DNA of 64,000 bases from the NCBI GenBank assembly GCA_963573305.1, contig OY754327.1, positions 178,940,386 through 179,004,385 of the forward strand, read 5' to 3'. Positions 1 through 13,080 of the stretch are shown here, piece by piece. The position numbers and the translations under genes are program-made. Source of the DNA: Pyrrhosoma nymphula. Taxonomy: Eukaryota; Arthropoda; Insecta; Odonata; Coenagrionidae. Each line of letters starts with the position of its first letter. Within the stretch, counting starts at the first letter, position 1. The notes below the pieces were generated by a model, which was not told the DNA's origin, did no database searches, and saw only the letters and a program-made list of their open reading frames with translations.

Positions 1-540
1 AAGATATGTTTCACTGACAGTGAGTCACAAATTTTGTTTTAAGTTTGATTTCAGAATGAAGTAACTATTGGCAGTTTAATAGTTTATGTCAAGTAAAGGC
101 TCGTCGTGCGTATTCTGAAATTCATATTCTTGTATGGCCTCCTATTTTTAGTGACTCGCTGTTAACGGCGCTTGATTTTTTTATGGAAACGAATCTCGAA
201 TTACCATCTTGAACTAAAGAAATAACACGTGCAATCCATGTAGAAATCTTATCAAAAAACATCACCTCTAAAAAAGAGGATGGGTGATTTATTTACTGTT
301 TGAATTACGTTGCACCCGCATCATATTTTATCCCATAAAAGCTCCACGCTTATTCTTGTCAGATAAATTTGGTGGTTGAAGATGTATTCATTGTGAAAAC
401 ACCATCCCTTGAGTTTTCCGCGAAATAAATCCCAATACTTGTCGATTTGCTACGCAATAATTCATCTTAACCGGAAAACATTTTGACGCCATGAAATTAA
501 ATATGACTGCACGTTGTTTCTCCACAGACTAGATACGTGG
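1..540. other. AT-rich sequence without visible genes
   Basis: No convincing coding frame or repeat apart from a weak stem near 259-290 (ATCACCTCT...AGAGGATGGGTGAT). Confidence 0.6.
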
Positions 541-930
541 AAGGATAGTTAGGGCTCCGGTGGTCGCTGAATCGAGGGTCGTGAGATGAGGTTGCTCTGG
601 GAATGTTACCACCCTTCCCGGTCGTGTTTTAAACCTTCTCATTCCTCCCTCCATCCCCCCGCCACCCTCTTCCCGCTACCGCTGCATTCCAGCCATCCTT
701 TTACATCTCGGCCATAAATCAGCCGGGCTAGAGCGGTGGCCGGGCGGCGGTAGGTACCTCCACAGAAGCGGAAAGTCAGCACTTTCCGGAAGCCGAGGAA
801 AAAACAGAAATAAGAGAAAAACTATGACCGAACGTCGTTCCGAAACCTAATGGAAATGAATATCCCAGTTCAAAACGTCAGGGGGCTCGCCGGACGAAAA
901 AACGCCATTTTAATGGCCATAAGTCATGAG
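541..930. promoter_or_regulatory. GC-rich island
   Basis: CpG-containing, C/T-rich then G-rich segment in an AT-rich background. Could be an unmethylated regulatory island; no TATA box, start site or gene is attached to it, so function is only a possibility. Confidence 0.25.
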
Positions 931-3500
931 AGGATTTCACTTGACCCCCCTCTCTACAGAAGAAATTCGCGTTAATATGTACTGAAAGTCACCTAGCGAG
1001 CGAAGGTAACTAATTTTATCATCGTCGTTATCGTGAATTTGGCGGTGCCACGCATGTATCCCCCGAATGTGAGAAGATTCCCCAAAAACTCTTATACTTA
1101 CTGCTTCCAGTGGATTTATTTCTTGGTAATTGCGCTTTCTTTAAAAAAAGTATTTGGATCGTTACTTAGCCGACCGAAGAATTATTTCGAATAGTTTGCA
1201 CAAATTAAGATCGAATTTCATTTTCATGAAGGTCATAGGGATGCAGTTTTGCTTTCATAATCTCACGATAAAATAATTTGTGCTCTGCTTTTGCTAGAAA
1301 TGCTTCTTCTTTACTTAATAAGTGCAGCACGCAATGAAAGTGACACAAAGCAAACTTTTAGACCACCTGTTTAAAAACCAATTCGGGGAGAACAGGGGAA
1401 AGGGGAACCCTACTTTCCATAAAATAATCTGTCTTCAGTCAGTCATTTTTTCCCGCCTTCTTCCCTATAACTGAGACTGACGTTTCAGGAGACTTCAGAG
1501 ACTAAGACATTCTTTGTTAGGAATCTCTTTCGTGTGGTGCTGTGCTACTGTGTATCATATATTGGATGGAAAATTGATCCGATGAGCCTCTTGTGAAACC
1601 CTATATCAAACAAAATTTAATTCTATGATAAATGTGTTATAATATTTGAATTTGAGAACGAATATAATAGAATTATAACATTTAATTGTCTATATTTAAG
1701 AAACTAACCCTTAAATTACCTCATCCTGGGTTTCGTGTAAACCATTTATGACCAGACAGCCAGACGTAGCGACATCCGGAAGTAAATTCCAGAAGCTGGT
1801 TATTAATGGTTGTAGTACTCTGGTGCGAAAAGTCATGGCAGTTGATTATAAACTTTACTTGAAAATTTCAGTTAATGCTTTAGTGACACGGTGACACTAT
1901 AGACATTATTTCTTGCTGTCCCTATCAAATACAGAAATTTGTTGGAAATAAGTGGTACTTTTTGCTTAATTTACGTACATAATTATTGGATGAATTTAAT
2001 TGCTGTAGCGTTTTTATTCGAATCATTACCAATATTTTACAAGGCTTCTTGCAAATTTCTCGATATGTTTTGTACGATATTTCAGGACGTTTTCTCCCGT
2101 TTCACAAGCCGCATTTCCTCCCCGCCATTTGAAAAGGAACATTAACTCAATGGTTTCTCCTTTCCGAACGTTTTAAGCAGGAGTGAAAACCTGTTATTGA
2201 TATTTTTTTATGATAGCTATCTTCGAGCACTTAAAAGTTTGATAAAACTAATAAAACACGAACCTTTAAAATTTTTTTGCCGAGAGACTATGCAAAACTC
2301 AAATCTCCGCTTCATTACCGACACTTCATTACTAATTTTTTCAACTTTACTACTTAGGATTGCTAAAAGTAATTTTTTATAATTTATATCTAAATTTGCA
2401 TTAAAATTGGCAAGGCAACCCTTCGAAAACCCTGCTCATTTTAAATTGCCATGAGGAATATTATCCATTTGTTTTGAAACCAGTGGAAATTTTTCTTCTA
2501 TTCTTGAAAGTTGAAGCAAAATCTCAGTATCAATATTTATGGCATGTGGGAAGATTTCTTTTACATAGTGCTGGTGCGAAAGGGTTTGAATAAAAATATA
2601 TTGGGATTAAATGCGCGAATTTCTCTTTAGTTAGTCAGAGTAATATCATAACCAAAATAATGAGCACTCCTACAAATTCTCCGAACTCCGCAATAAACAT
2701 TAGGAATCATATGGTAAACAAATGCATTTCACGGAAAGAAGTATTTCAAGATTATAAAAAATAATTTTTTTTGTATTCTTCAAAGCTACTGGAATCGAAT
2801 GGCAAGGAATCAAATTTATATTATGAATTTCCACTTTCCATAGACACTGTTTATTTAATATATTTACACAGTTGAACCGTTATTAAAAATGCAAATATAA
2901 ATTTCCCAGATGAAGGAACAAAGCATGAACTGCAAGTAATAGATTTCACAAATGGTTCGATTTCATAGGAAATGAAATACAGTCAACCAGACGCGCAGTG
3001 AACTTGACTAAATTATTGATGAATTTGGACGTGTTTTTGTTAGTTATGCAGGTAAATATATATCGCAAGGGCTAAAATTCCATTGTTTTGGTATTGTATG
3101 ATCGATGTTATTTGAGTCTTCTCGAGTTCTTATTGAGATAAAGCTTTCCCGTAAATACTGTTGAATACAAAACTTGCATATCTCAGTATATGTGTTTACC
3201 AAAAGGATTGTTGGAGGCCATTCATTTTTTCAGGCCTCGGGCGCAATGAAGGAATCAACGGCGGAAATTTCCGAAAACACCACGCTTCGAAATTTTGGCT
3301 CCGGAAGCCTTTATCCAAATGTTTTCCCAAGTTTCGTCACAATGGCCCTGCCTCGGGGTTCCGGGAGGCTTATTTAGGGGTAAATATTTATTTTTCTCTA
3401 ACCAAAGTTATGCTCATGAGTGATTCGGTCGACATAGTGTGTTTGTTCACAATTTATTCTTCCGTTTCAAGTCATGTACGCGGAATTTGGACCGTCCTCC
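931..3500. other. AT-rich sequence without visible genes
   Basis: Small open frames only, none with recognisable protein features. An AT-rich imperfect inverted pair (TGTTATAAT/ATTATAACA) lies near 1636-1680. Confidence 0.6.
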
Positions 3501-4040
3501 GTTACACGTTATCTCTATTTATCTGAGGACCGGTGAAAGGGGGAGATCGAAGGAAGAGAGCTACCTCAAAGGAACGGCAGGCATTTCGCACACCATGGCC
3601 GCCGCCCGGAATACCATTTCCTTCCAAACGGCTTCCCTCAACAACAAAAAAGGGACTCCGTGGTCTTCTCTTGTTTCCCCTCCACACCCCCCTGGTGTAA
3701 GGGATCACGGGGTACAACAGGAGGCGACAATGGTTGGCATGGAGAGAGAATGGCATGGATGACGAGGGGGGAGAGTGCTGCATCCACAGCTTCGCCGTCA
3801 TCATCATCTGTCCAGGGGGGAAGGGAGGGGGGAGTCTCCCATTGTCGCCCCCGTTTCAGGCGGAGTGCGACCTTCCTTTGTCGGTCCTCTCGTGCCCTGC
3901 CCCACTCCAGCTTCTGACTAACCTCTCGCATTTCATGCAAACGCCCAAGCAAGCCACACGCATTAGCTCTGAAATCAAGCCCAGGGATAGTGAGGAACAC
4001 TCGACTATTCAACATCGAAGAGAAACCATCCACTTTCCTA
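3501..4040. promoter_or_regulatory. GC-rich island
   Basis: Overlapping open frames occur on both strands, a sign of biased composition rather than coding. Contains CCTCCACACCCCCC and a TCATCATCATC run. No promoter element can be named. Confidence 0.25.
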
Positions 4041-4890
4041 TCTAAAATCCGTTTCAGTGAATCGGCACTTTTTTAAGGTATCGACAGTGTGAAGGAAAAG
4101 ATGTTTTTGACAGTTAAACATTTTCAATCCCTTACACCGTGTATTAATCGTTGATATAAATCGGTTTGGAAACATCTACCCCTGTCGATAGAAATTGCAA
4201 ATTATGAGGGGATGCTTGCGATGAGAGTGAATTTAAGTTTTATCAATTGAATGCGTTGGATGTGGCTTAAATGCAATCCTAGGTTCAATAGTATTTCTTC
4301 TGTTTTCAATCGTTTCATCAGTTAACAGGGATGATAAATATCGAAAATCCAAAGGCCAAATAATGGCACACCTCTGACGTAATAGATGACTACGAAAACG
4401 GAGTTGTGAAAGGGTCACAATACGTCAGATCTGCAGTCTTTTACTCCAGATATAAGGTCGCGGATGCGAAAAACTGTATATTTTAAAACGCAAATCATTA
4501 TGAAATTATCGTTGACCAAGAGGAAGCAAGTATTTTATTATCATCACAACGAATGTATTAGTTTATACCACAACCGATCAATTAGTAACATGATATTTAT
4601 GAAATGATTTATGTCGACGTTTCAGATCACCAATTCCCAACCTTTTTTGTCTTACGTACACTTTGGCAGTTCATCAGCACAGATTGCACCCCTAGCAGCT
4701 GGATCCATCGGAATATATAAATATCTCTTCGAGCCTCCGTGCCTCGATTCAACTTTTGTCGAGTACCTACCCCAAAACCTCGACCACGTACCTCCCCCCT
4801 TAAATAACGTGCACACCAGGTTGGTAACAGCTGTTTTAGATCATTACTATTTCGCTTAAATTGTGGATAAAATGGGCATTGTAAGTTAAC
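4041..4890. other. AT-rich sequence without visible genes
   Basis: No repeat, RNA gene or coding frame of note. Confidence 0.6.
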
Positions 4891-5510
4891 TGCCCGACAT
4901 CGATTCTATTGATCCCCAATGGCCATCGATGCCCAGCTCTCGGCCTATTCAGGCGGAGAGAACCCACTCATGGCGCGTGGCTATTCTCCAATGCCCGCTT
5001 GTTGTGGGCAAAATTTCTCTCCCACCCATCGCGTAGGTATTCTTGTCGATGGTTCGTGTGCATGCGCTCTTCTCTCGTGCCCTCTTTCACGGAGGGCACT
5101 ATGTCGCCTCAGGGAGCCCTTCCCGTGATCTGGGTGACCATTAACACCACCGGGAACTGCGCCCGATCGTGTGCGCGACCTACACTCCCCTGTGCCCTCT
5201 ATCACTTCCTCGATGGTCGCGGCACGGCGTTCGCCGCTCTCGTGAGCTGCGTAGCCCCTTCGGCGTTCGCGGTGCGGCCGGCTGTGCCGAGAGGGGCGAC
5301 CGATACAATGAGTGAGCGTTCTGTCGGGGGAGGAGGAGATGGATTGGGAATGAGAGGGAGGAATGGACGGGGCCTGGGCGTTCGGAGGAGGCGTGGTCTT
5401 TATTGGATTGGGAGGAGGCGAGGCGAGTGAAAGAGGACGGAGGTGCCTCGGCGGCGGGGGGACGGGAGGTGAAGGGGAGAGGGGTGCCAATAATGGCCTA
5501 AGGTGGAGTC
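4891..5510. promoter_or_regulatory. CpG-rich island
   Basis: Many CpG sites (for example GCGCCCGATCGTGTGCGCG near 5159-5177), then a G/A-rich half. The 169-173 aa frames on opposite strands are compositional. A regulatory role is possible but unproven. Confidence 0.3.
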
Positions 5511-6380
5511 ATGGCAGATGGATACGTGTCACTCAGCACATCTATTCCCGCCCGGTCAATAATCTAAGCCGGTCTTTCCCAATATTCAAGCGCTGTAGGA
5601 CATAATGACCTCCACTTCCGGAAGAGGGTATTGCGAATTGCACTTTGAACATGCCCTACATTTGGGAATAACTTTTGTGGCATCCGTTATTGCAGCATTT
5701 TATCTAATTTACTCGTATTTCCTTCTCAGAAGGTATGATAGTCCTGTGGGTCGAGCGTTCAGCAATGTGCCGAAGGAACACGGGTCCAAACGTAGGTGAT
5801 CCCAATGACCACAGTCACCGTAATCCTAGCTGTGTATTTTACAAGTACCAGATGTTTTTGGTGAAACACAAGTGCTAATTGGAAAGCCCTATCAACATTA
5901 TAAATTCAAACGTTTATTGGGCTGAGTGAATTGTAGCCTCACTGATCACACCGGCACTCGTGTTCAAACCTCCAGTCTCTTCATTTGTGTTGGAGACATG
6001 TACACGTATATCACATTGAATACCCGTACCGTACGAGGCGCTTTACATTTGAATTCTACTTGAAATTTACACGATAGACGCTGATGGGCATAGTTTGAGA
6101 CCGGTTCAAACACCAAACTTCAGCTGCAACAGTGGCATAACTACCAGTATTGATTGCGTCTTTTAGAGTCGTGGAATTGTTTAAGGACTGGTTGAACGGC
6201 AACAGTCATGATTGTTAAAACAACGTGTCGCCTTCACGGTACGGGGAATGCAGCAATTCAACACACGTTGACCATTGTATCATTGATATTGACTCCATTG
6301 ACACTCGAGGGTAAGATGGGAAACCAAAACGTGGTAAACTGCACAGTTTCAGGCATGACTTGGTGGAAAATGATGATATT
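5511..6380. other. No genes seen
   Basis: Mixed-composition DNA leading into the hairpin element at 6381. Nothing else supported. Confidence 0.55.
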
Positions 6381-6593
6381 TACGTAAAAATAAAATAAAA
6401 ATACTTTGTATATTCCACACAACAAAATTTAATCCACCGACCCGGTATTCGCCTACTTCGTAGAAAAATTCTACGGAGTCTACTCTGTAGAAAATGTCTA
6501 GAGAGGAAATGTGTAGAGTAGGCGAAACCCAGGTCGGTGGATTAAATCTTATTGCGTGGAATATACAAAGTATTTTTTATTTTATTTTTACGC
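6381..6593. mobile_element. Hairpin (fold-back/MITE-like) element, ~213 bp
   Basis: Two arms of about 75 bp (near 6381-6456 and 6517-6593) are inverted copies with a few mismatches, sharing an A/T-run segment, TACTTTGTATATTCCAC and TTTAATCCACCGACC. The short centre has repeated TCTAC/GTAGA motifs. No coding capacity and no certain target duplication. Probably a non-autonomous DNA element. Confidence 0.65.
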
Positions 6594-6796
6594 AAAACGT
6601 GGCATTTGAAAAAAGATTTAACGTTTTCCCGGTGAATACTTCCCGTAAATTCTTCTCGAGATTTTCACCTGACATTTACCCAAAAGACGATTGACGAGTC
6701 GTCCGCCGACACGTCAGTACTTTTTACCAATTGAACCCGGTGGAAAACCCGAGAATAATTTACGCAATACGTGGTAATTCATCTAAAAAATATTTG

Positions 6797-6862
6797 ACGG
6801 GATTTGAACGAATATCTCCGAAGTACTACTTAGGTATCTTAACAGTTACTTTGCCTATCCAT
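6797..6862 (-). repeat. tRNA-like sequence, possible SINE head
   Basis: On the minus strand a B-box-like GTTCAAATCCC (6799-6809) lies about 35 nt after an A-box-like GGCAAAGTAACTG. The spacing fits a polymerase III promoter, but no clean cloverleaf is seen. More likely a tRNA-derived SINE head than a tRNA gene. Confidence 0.35.
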
Positions 6863-8495
6863 CAAAGTTCCAGCTAAACCCTCCTCCGAAATTCTTCATA
6901 AGTTAGAATTGCAAAAACTTGGTCGGATATTGGGAGATTGGGAATTAAATTTCGGTCCATTGAAAAGACTTTTGATGGAGAATTTCCTTGTATCAGAGTT
7001 TCAAGAGGCTTTAAGTCTCAAGTCTGGTTGAATTGGAAAATAGAAAGAAGTCAAACTTTTTTCCGTAAGGAAAATATTTTTGTTAAGCATTTTTAGCTTC
7101 TACCCCAATAAATTCCAGTCATGACATTAAATTTCATTCCAATTCCAGAGCGTATTTTTCGCTCTCAATTAGCTTGAAGTCATCTACATACACTCGTCAA
7201 ATATTGACTTCCTTTTTCCCTGACAAGTCCGGCATGCATCACTTGGCTGTTATTCTAATGTTATCATGGATTCATCATTGATGTTGAAGGCTGAATCTGG
7301 CCATTTCTCATTTAGTTGATTTTGTTGTTATGTCTTAGTTTTAGTTGTTATAATAATGATTACTAAAATGGAAATCAATATTGAGTTGTATAATGTGAGA
7401 AGTGAATAACATGATTATCAGTATATTAATTTTTCTAATTGTATTTTATCGAGAGCTGGATGGAATTGCAGTTTCTTTCAGCGTTTATGACGACACTTGT
7501 TCTGATTATTCAGAAAAATACCTTTCAATTTACGCTTATATTCTTTCGGTACATTATTTTTAAAAATTCCATTCTCTTCGCATGCCACTACCGGCCTAGT
7601 GACCGACTCGAACTTAATTACTAGATGATGGCATTTTGATATGTTAAGAGCATAAGCTGAATGAAACTATAGAATTCGCGCTCAATGGAAATAATTCGGC
7701 CTGGAGACGTCTGCCATGCATTTTACGAATGCTCCTTAATTCACCCTATATTACAATAATAGAGACAGTTGCTCTCCATTAGGGAATGATACCAATGTGT
7801 TTAGCAAATTAGCTCTTTTAGCTCTTTTAGCAATATTAGCTTTGAAGTCGCTGTTTCTTTTCATGCATTTATGAATTTCGACAAAATTAATTCGTGAATC
7901 CTATTCTTTACGTCATTCACTCTAATGTACGCCAAGAGTGTAATTTTGGAGCTACCTATTCCACCTTCACGCAGAAGCTTTCCGGAATCCAAAATCAAAA
8001 CCCCGAAGACAGGCTCAGCTTTAGGATCAAGCGATTAAAGGGAGAAAAGCTTCAACGTCAGACGAACCAGAAAGAAATGTGCTTTTTATTAGTGTCCTCT
8101 CGTTGGCAAATATATCAGATTTCGCAGACTATAGCTCTTAGTAGTTTATTAAGTAGGTAAGAAAACAACCATGCTAACGTAAACAACTCCAACAACTGAT
8201 CAGTACAGCTAAAAAAAGAGGAAGTGTTCGAAATGATTAAAATAAAAAATCCAAAGAAAAAAATAAGTCGTCAACCACACCTCCCCTAGGACGTATATGG
8301 AAAGTAATACTTTTTGAGACAGTTAAACTTTTTCGTTTTGATCTGGACTGAAGGACTAGATGTCCGAGTTAAAAACCTTTTGGCAAGGAATAGAACTCCC
8401 AACCGTAGTCCCGCACTTTATTTTTAGTTTAATTTTTCAAAGGAAGTAAACTATTTTCACTGCAAAATCTCACATCTTATTCTGGAGTTTTTAAA
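6863..8495. other. AT-rich sequence without visible genes
   Basis: Only short chance frames. CTCTTTTAG is repeated in tandem near 7811-7830. No other structure seen. Confidence 0.6.
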
Positions 8496-8499
8496 AGGT

Positions 8500-8954
8500 T
8501 GTGCTAATTTTTGGCACACTCGAAACCTCGACGCGCTTTTATTCGGTCCGCGCTGGTCCTGACATCTTTTCTACACTTTCAAGTCGACCGGTGAACTCTC
8601 CCACAAATCCACGATGTGATAGCACCTCCCCTACTCTCTCCACTCCTCCACTGGTCAGCTGCTTCCCCTCCTGCGCTGACAAGGTGTACCGCGAACAGAC
8701 TGGCTCTCTTTCCTTTGCACCGCTGAGAAGACAACATCGCGGAGATCCTGCCGAAGACGTGCTATCTACACCAAGAATTCACGGTATCTAGTCTAGACTT
8801 GTACTACTTGACTTGTAATATTCTTTGAAATATAATTGTTCTTGTTGAAGTCAAACCCAGTTAAAGGCTGTTGTTATTTAATTTTGTCTCGACTCCGTCT
8901 CCTGCCTCTTGTCAATTTAATCGTGACGATGAACTCCTATTGAGTTCCGTCGCA
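8500..8954. mobile_element. Probable solo LTR (~455 bp)
   Basis: A segment that starts TGTGC and ends CGTCGCA, so it has TG...CA borders, flanked by AGGT on both sides (8496-8499 and 8955-8958; AAGGT if the last A is counted in). The interior is GC-richer than its surroundings with a CT-rich middle, as in many LTRs. No gag-pol sequence or second LTR is seen nearby, so it would be a recombination product. The borders were found by looking for them, so chance remains possible. Confidence 0.45.
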
Positions 8955-9155
8955 AGGTTTCCATGGAAAAATGGACGAAATGGAAACGAAAAAACTGAAA
9001 TAGTTTTTCATTGAGAAACATCTAGTTTGCTCAGACGCAGTTTTCTTACGAGTTTATCTGGATTTTTTAAAATAACATGAGATATTTCGCATATTTTAAA
9101 GATTTATATCTCCTTCTACCATGTGAGGGCTGCTAACATATATCACCGGGGATAT

Positions 9156-9323
9156 TTGAAATGAAAAACTTTGTGAATTGCACACAAATAGACTTTTAAT
9201 ACGACCTATGTTTCGTCGCTGAGTGACATCATCAGGTCTGCACCTGATGATATCGCTCTGCGACGAAACCTAGGTCGTATTAAAAGCCTATTTGTGTGTT
9301 ATTCACAAAGTGTTTCATTTCAA
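9156..9323. mobile_element. Near-perfect hairpin element, 168 bp
   Basis: Arms 9156-9237 and 9242-9323 are inverted copies with a 4-nt centre (CTGC). Each arm contains CACACAAATAG, a TTTTAATACGACCTA-type block and, at the centre, CTGATGA...GCGACGAAAC. It could be a MITE or a head-to-head pair of a tail sequence from a larger retroelement. The CTGATGA/GAAAC order recalls a hammerhead core (see findings). Confidence 0.7.
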
Positions 9324-10549
9324 TTATGAAGCTTTTCCATAAAGTTACGTCTGATACCATTAACGTCACCGTGGATAGTGAAGAAAAATAAAATGCCGCG
9401 CTGGGCTTTCTTTTGGTATACTCTTTTCCTGAATAGCCTTTATGTAGCATCCCTGAATAGCCATGTAGCATCCCAAATGCAGACAAATAAATTATTTGCG
9501 GGGTAGACATACAACTGAAGCTCGCGAATGAGTTCGTGTATGTTACAGGGGTCCCCTGCTGGCATGCAGGGACGAAAAGTGTTCCCCTTCCTGCTCTCAG
9601 CTTCCTGCCTCTCCATAGCTCGAAGGTCGATTGTTCAAGTACCCGCACCACTTAACAGTGGCAGCAGAAAGGCTGGTGCGTTATGCTTGTAGTAGCGCTA
9701 CCTAGCGCCCAAAAAGTCCATGTTATTGTTTACATGTAATTACGTGCAGCCATGCTCATAGGCTCTCTCCGTCAAGCGGTTCACTTGCGCGCTCGCAAAC
9801 TAACTGTAGAACCGCCGTACCCCGGAGCGCTTTGATATGATTCGAGTCGACCTAGAGCGGCGGAGTGCATTCAAATTCTTAAGCACAGTATGCTCAGTGC
9901 TTCTACTACCTCCTCCAGATGAACTAAAAGAGAGGAAACCTAGTGGTGTAGGCAGAAGTCAATAACTCCTATTGAGATACTTTTCTGCTGTGAGAGATGT
10001 GCGTAATGTTATATTACGAGTGTTCTTCTTTGGCCCAATGCATTGGCCATTATAATTATAAATGAAAGCTTACGTGAATTTCCGCTTTACATTAGTGGGC
10101 TGTTATTAGATATTTAAACCTGAAATCTCACGTGTATGTTGTGTGTGAACTATAATACTTCATAAGAATCCGCGGGTTGTACAGGAAAAGGGACTGACCT
10201 GCAAACCCTTAATGTGTGACTTCCACAAACCTATCGTCCTAGTGCTAGGTGTGGTACACCTACATACTAGCCAACCTTCAGGTTGCCCACAGGATGAGAA
10301 GAGGTGAAAGCAAATATTTACGCGCTCGAAGAAAATTTATAAATATAGCCACCAAGAAGAAAGGAGGAGGATAGAGTTATCGCACGGCCATAGGGTAGTG
10401 GCTATACCATGGCGAAGTAATTTAGGATGACAAAACGAGTGGCAATAATTCCCATAATTCTGAGAACCCTACAGAGAAACAATGGCCAGCAGATGATCAG
10501 CAGTGGCCTTTTTTTTGGAAAAAATTAAGGATATATCTAACCAGATGAA
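9324..10549. other. No genes seen
   Basis: Moderately GC-rich part (9520-9900) with CpG sites, then AT-rich DNA. AGCGCTACCTAGCGC near 9693-9707 is a small imperfect palindrome. No coding evidence. Confidence 0.55.
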
Positions 10550-11078
10550 ACATCGGAGGTTTTCATTCATTTCATTCAAGTATTCTACCAGCTGATTGGT
10601 AGGTTCTTGGACAGTCCCCATTTTGTATCCCAACCTAATAGAAATTGTCTCGCTTTCCCTCCTAAGGATGGCCCGTTATTAGATCCCTCTTCAATTCTTC
10701 ATATCTTCTACCTCCTCTTATTTCGTTCAGAATTCCTATCCTCCTCCTTCCTCTCCCACGCTTCCCCAGTGTTCTCCCCTCTATCACTCTCTTCAGCATG
10801 CCCTCTCCTCTCAAAACCTCCTCTATCCATTTCTTCTGCCTTCTCCGAACCTCTGCCACAAGCTTCCTCTCCTCTCCGACCATATCCAATACCTCCTCGT
10901 TCGTTTTTCTCGCCATCCAGCTAACCTTCTCCATCCTTCTCCAAACCCACATCTCAAACGCCTCAAGTCTACGCACATCCTCCCTTCGCAATGACCACGT
11001 TTCCGACTCATATAGCGCCACGCTCCATATTAAAGTTTTAACCATTAAAAAATCTACTTTTTGCAAAATGTATGACAA
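10550..11078 (-). mobile_element. Non-LTR retrotransposon (LINE) ORF2 3' remnant
   Basis: The minus-strand reading 11078-10662 gives the familiar C-terminal region downstream of a LINE reverse transcriptase: SVALYESETWSLRREDVRR, then FEMWVWRRMEKVSW, KTNEEVLDM, RRRQKKWIEEVLRGEGMLKR, GKRGRGRRR and a final LTGHP. Upstream catalytic parts are missing, so this is a 5'-truncated copy, and sequence past the frame (10550-10660) is probably its 3' tail. It no longer encodes a working enzyme. Confidence 0.8.
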
Positions 11079-13080
11079 AATAGTTAAACTCTGTCAAAAA
11101 CGGACAGTGAGCTGTACTTCATACTCCTCACATAATACTCAAGAGAATTCCGTAATTCTATTGAAAATTATTCCCGATTCTGGTTAGTATACGTTCTGAG
11201 AGTTTAATTCAGTATATGAATGGCAAGAGATAATGAAGCGTGCTATCAACAAAACATTTTTATGGTTTATAAAAAGAGCTGATAGAGCTGCAGGAAACAC
11301 TGTAACAGAGAAGAGAAAAATTTGCAGAATGATAATCCGATAAAATAATTTACAAACTGCTCAATGATTTCTGCGAATTAAATTATACTCAAATGAGTGA
11401 TAAAATAATGGACACAAAGTTGTCAATTACCCAAGTCCTTGATTATCTCGGACTATGCCGTGTACCTTGGAGGATTTTTGCGTGTTTTTATGCAAATTGC
11501 ATCGTGATTGAGGACTAAATGACCACATTTGATGGCGAAAGAAAAGTAAACGAGTTTTTCATTGCCAATACAGTCGACTGCTTGATGGCGTTTCATGATG
11601 TTTTATTGCATTATGAAATGCTTTTGCGAACTCAAATATCGTTTTCTTTTAAAAGTCATCAAGCGGGCCGCATAAAAGGTGATTTACGACATTATTATTC
11701 CAGCTATTAATTAAAATTGTATGTCATGCCTTTCTGAATGTATACGAAATTCAATTAATGAGAGCTAAGCGGAAAACGCAGAGAGAATCTTTTCTGAATC
11801 GTGCGACCTCTAGACTTAATGGATGACCTTATCCTCGAACGAAAAGATGATGGAGAACACCTTTATAAAACTTTAGCTGCCGTTGTTATTACCTTCGAAT
11901 TAAAGCGAGGAGATGATTGCCACTCCAGTGAATTTATGTCACAAGCATCTCAGAGAAACCATGTGTCTAGTCAACAGATTTCCTAACTCATGAGTATGGT
12001 GATAACATTTATCGTATTTAGGGTTTTTAGACCCCATCTACGAAATGAATGAAAGCATGTTATCAACCTGCCGGTCTGTAAAATATGAGTAATCTTTTGT
12101 GATAGAGAAATTTTTGTGATACTTTTCTTTAAAATAAAATGAAAAATACAGGATTGTCTGATCCCTCTTCTTTTTCGTTGAAGAAAACCATGTCTTAATT
12201 AGGATAAATATCGTCATAGTCAAATACAAAATTATTTATTAGTTATAAGGGAAATAGTTTAATGGATTAAAAGATGCAGCTCGATAAATGTTTTTGAATC
12301 TCCCCATTTTTGGTACATACGAGAATGAGACTAGATAGTACATGTAACATCTAATTTGGCATCCAGAAATGATAGGAACGCTGTGGCTACTCCTCCGAAG
12401 CCTAGAGATTGACACACCTGGTTGATAAGCTCCATGGCATGCAGGTTTTCTATTGTAATAAATTTATGTTTACCAGTTTTCCCAACGATTAGCTTAGCTC
12501 AGCCGAGGTCCTACATAGGCTTTACATAGCCAAATCCGGGTGTGTGAATTTAGTTGTGGTTAAAACTTCACAGTTTCTTACCTGACTGACCCTATCGGTG
12601 ATGATTGATGAGGGACATGGGCTGAGTTCAAGTGTCAAATTACCTTAATCAAAATTGGCTTTATTACTTGAATTGTTATTCGTATAAACAGGGTATTTAG
12701 CTCTTAGTTATATTCATAATAATACGAATTCATAACCATTATTGTACCGGGTAATTTGACCTACCCATGTGACTGATACCAGTTGGTAATAGTGTTTTAA
12801 ATTTCTCGCTTCAAAGCTGAGTTGGGCCTCTGAATTGCACTGTGTCGGCATGTTCGCTTAATAATTTTGCACCGCAAATGAAAGTGGATGATGCAAAATG
12901 GAAATTTCTGTCAGAAAAACTTCTAAAACTGTAGTAAGCATGAGATACAAATGCGAGAGAATATTCTGTATAAAATCTAATGCGAAAAGCATAACGCTAA
13001 GGTATTCAACTATCCCATTTTGAGAACATTGCACTCATATGGTTTCAAAATAAACCATCACCACCTCTCATTCAAAGAAA
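11079..13080. other. AT-rich sequence without visible genes
   Basis: Short frames only; none has recognisable motifs. No repeats noted. Confidence 0.6.
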
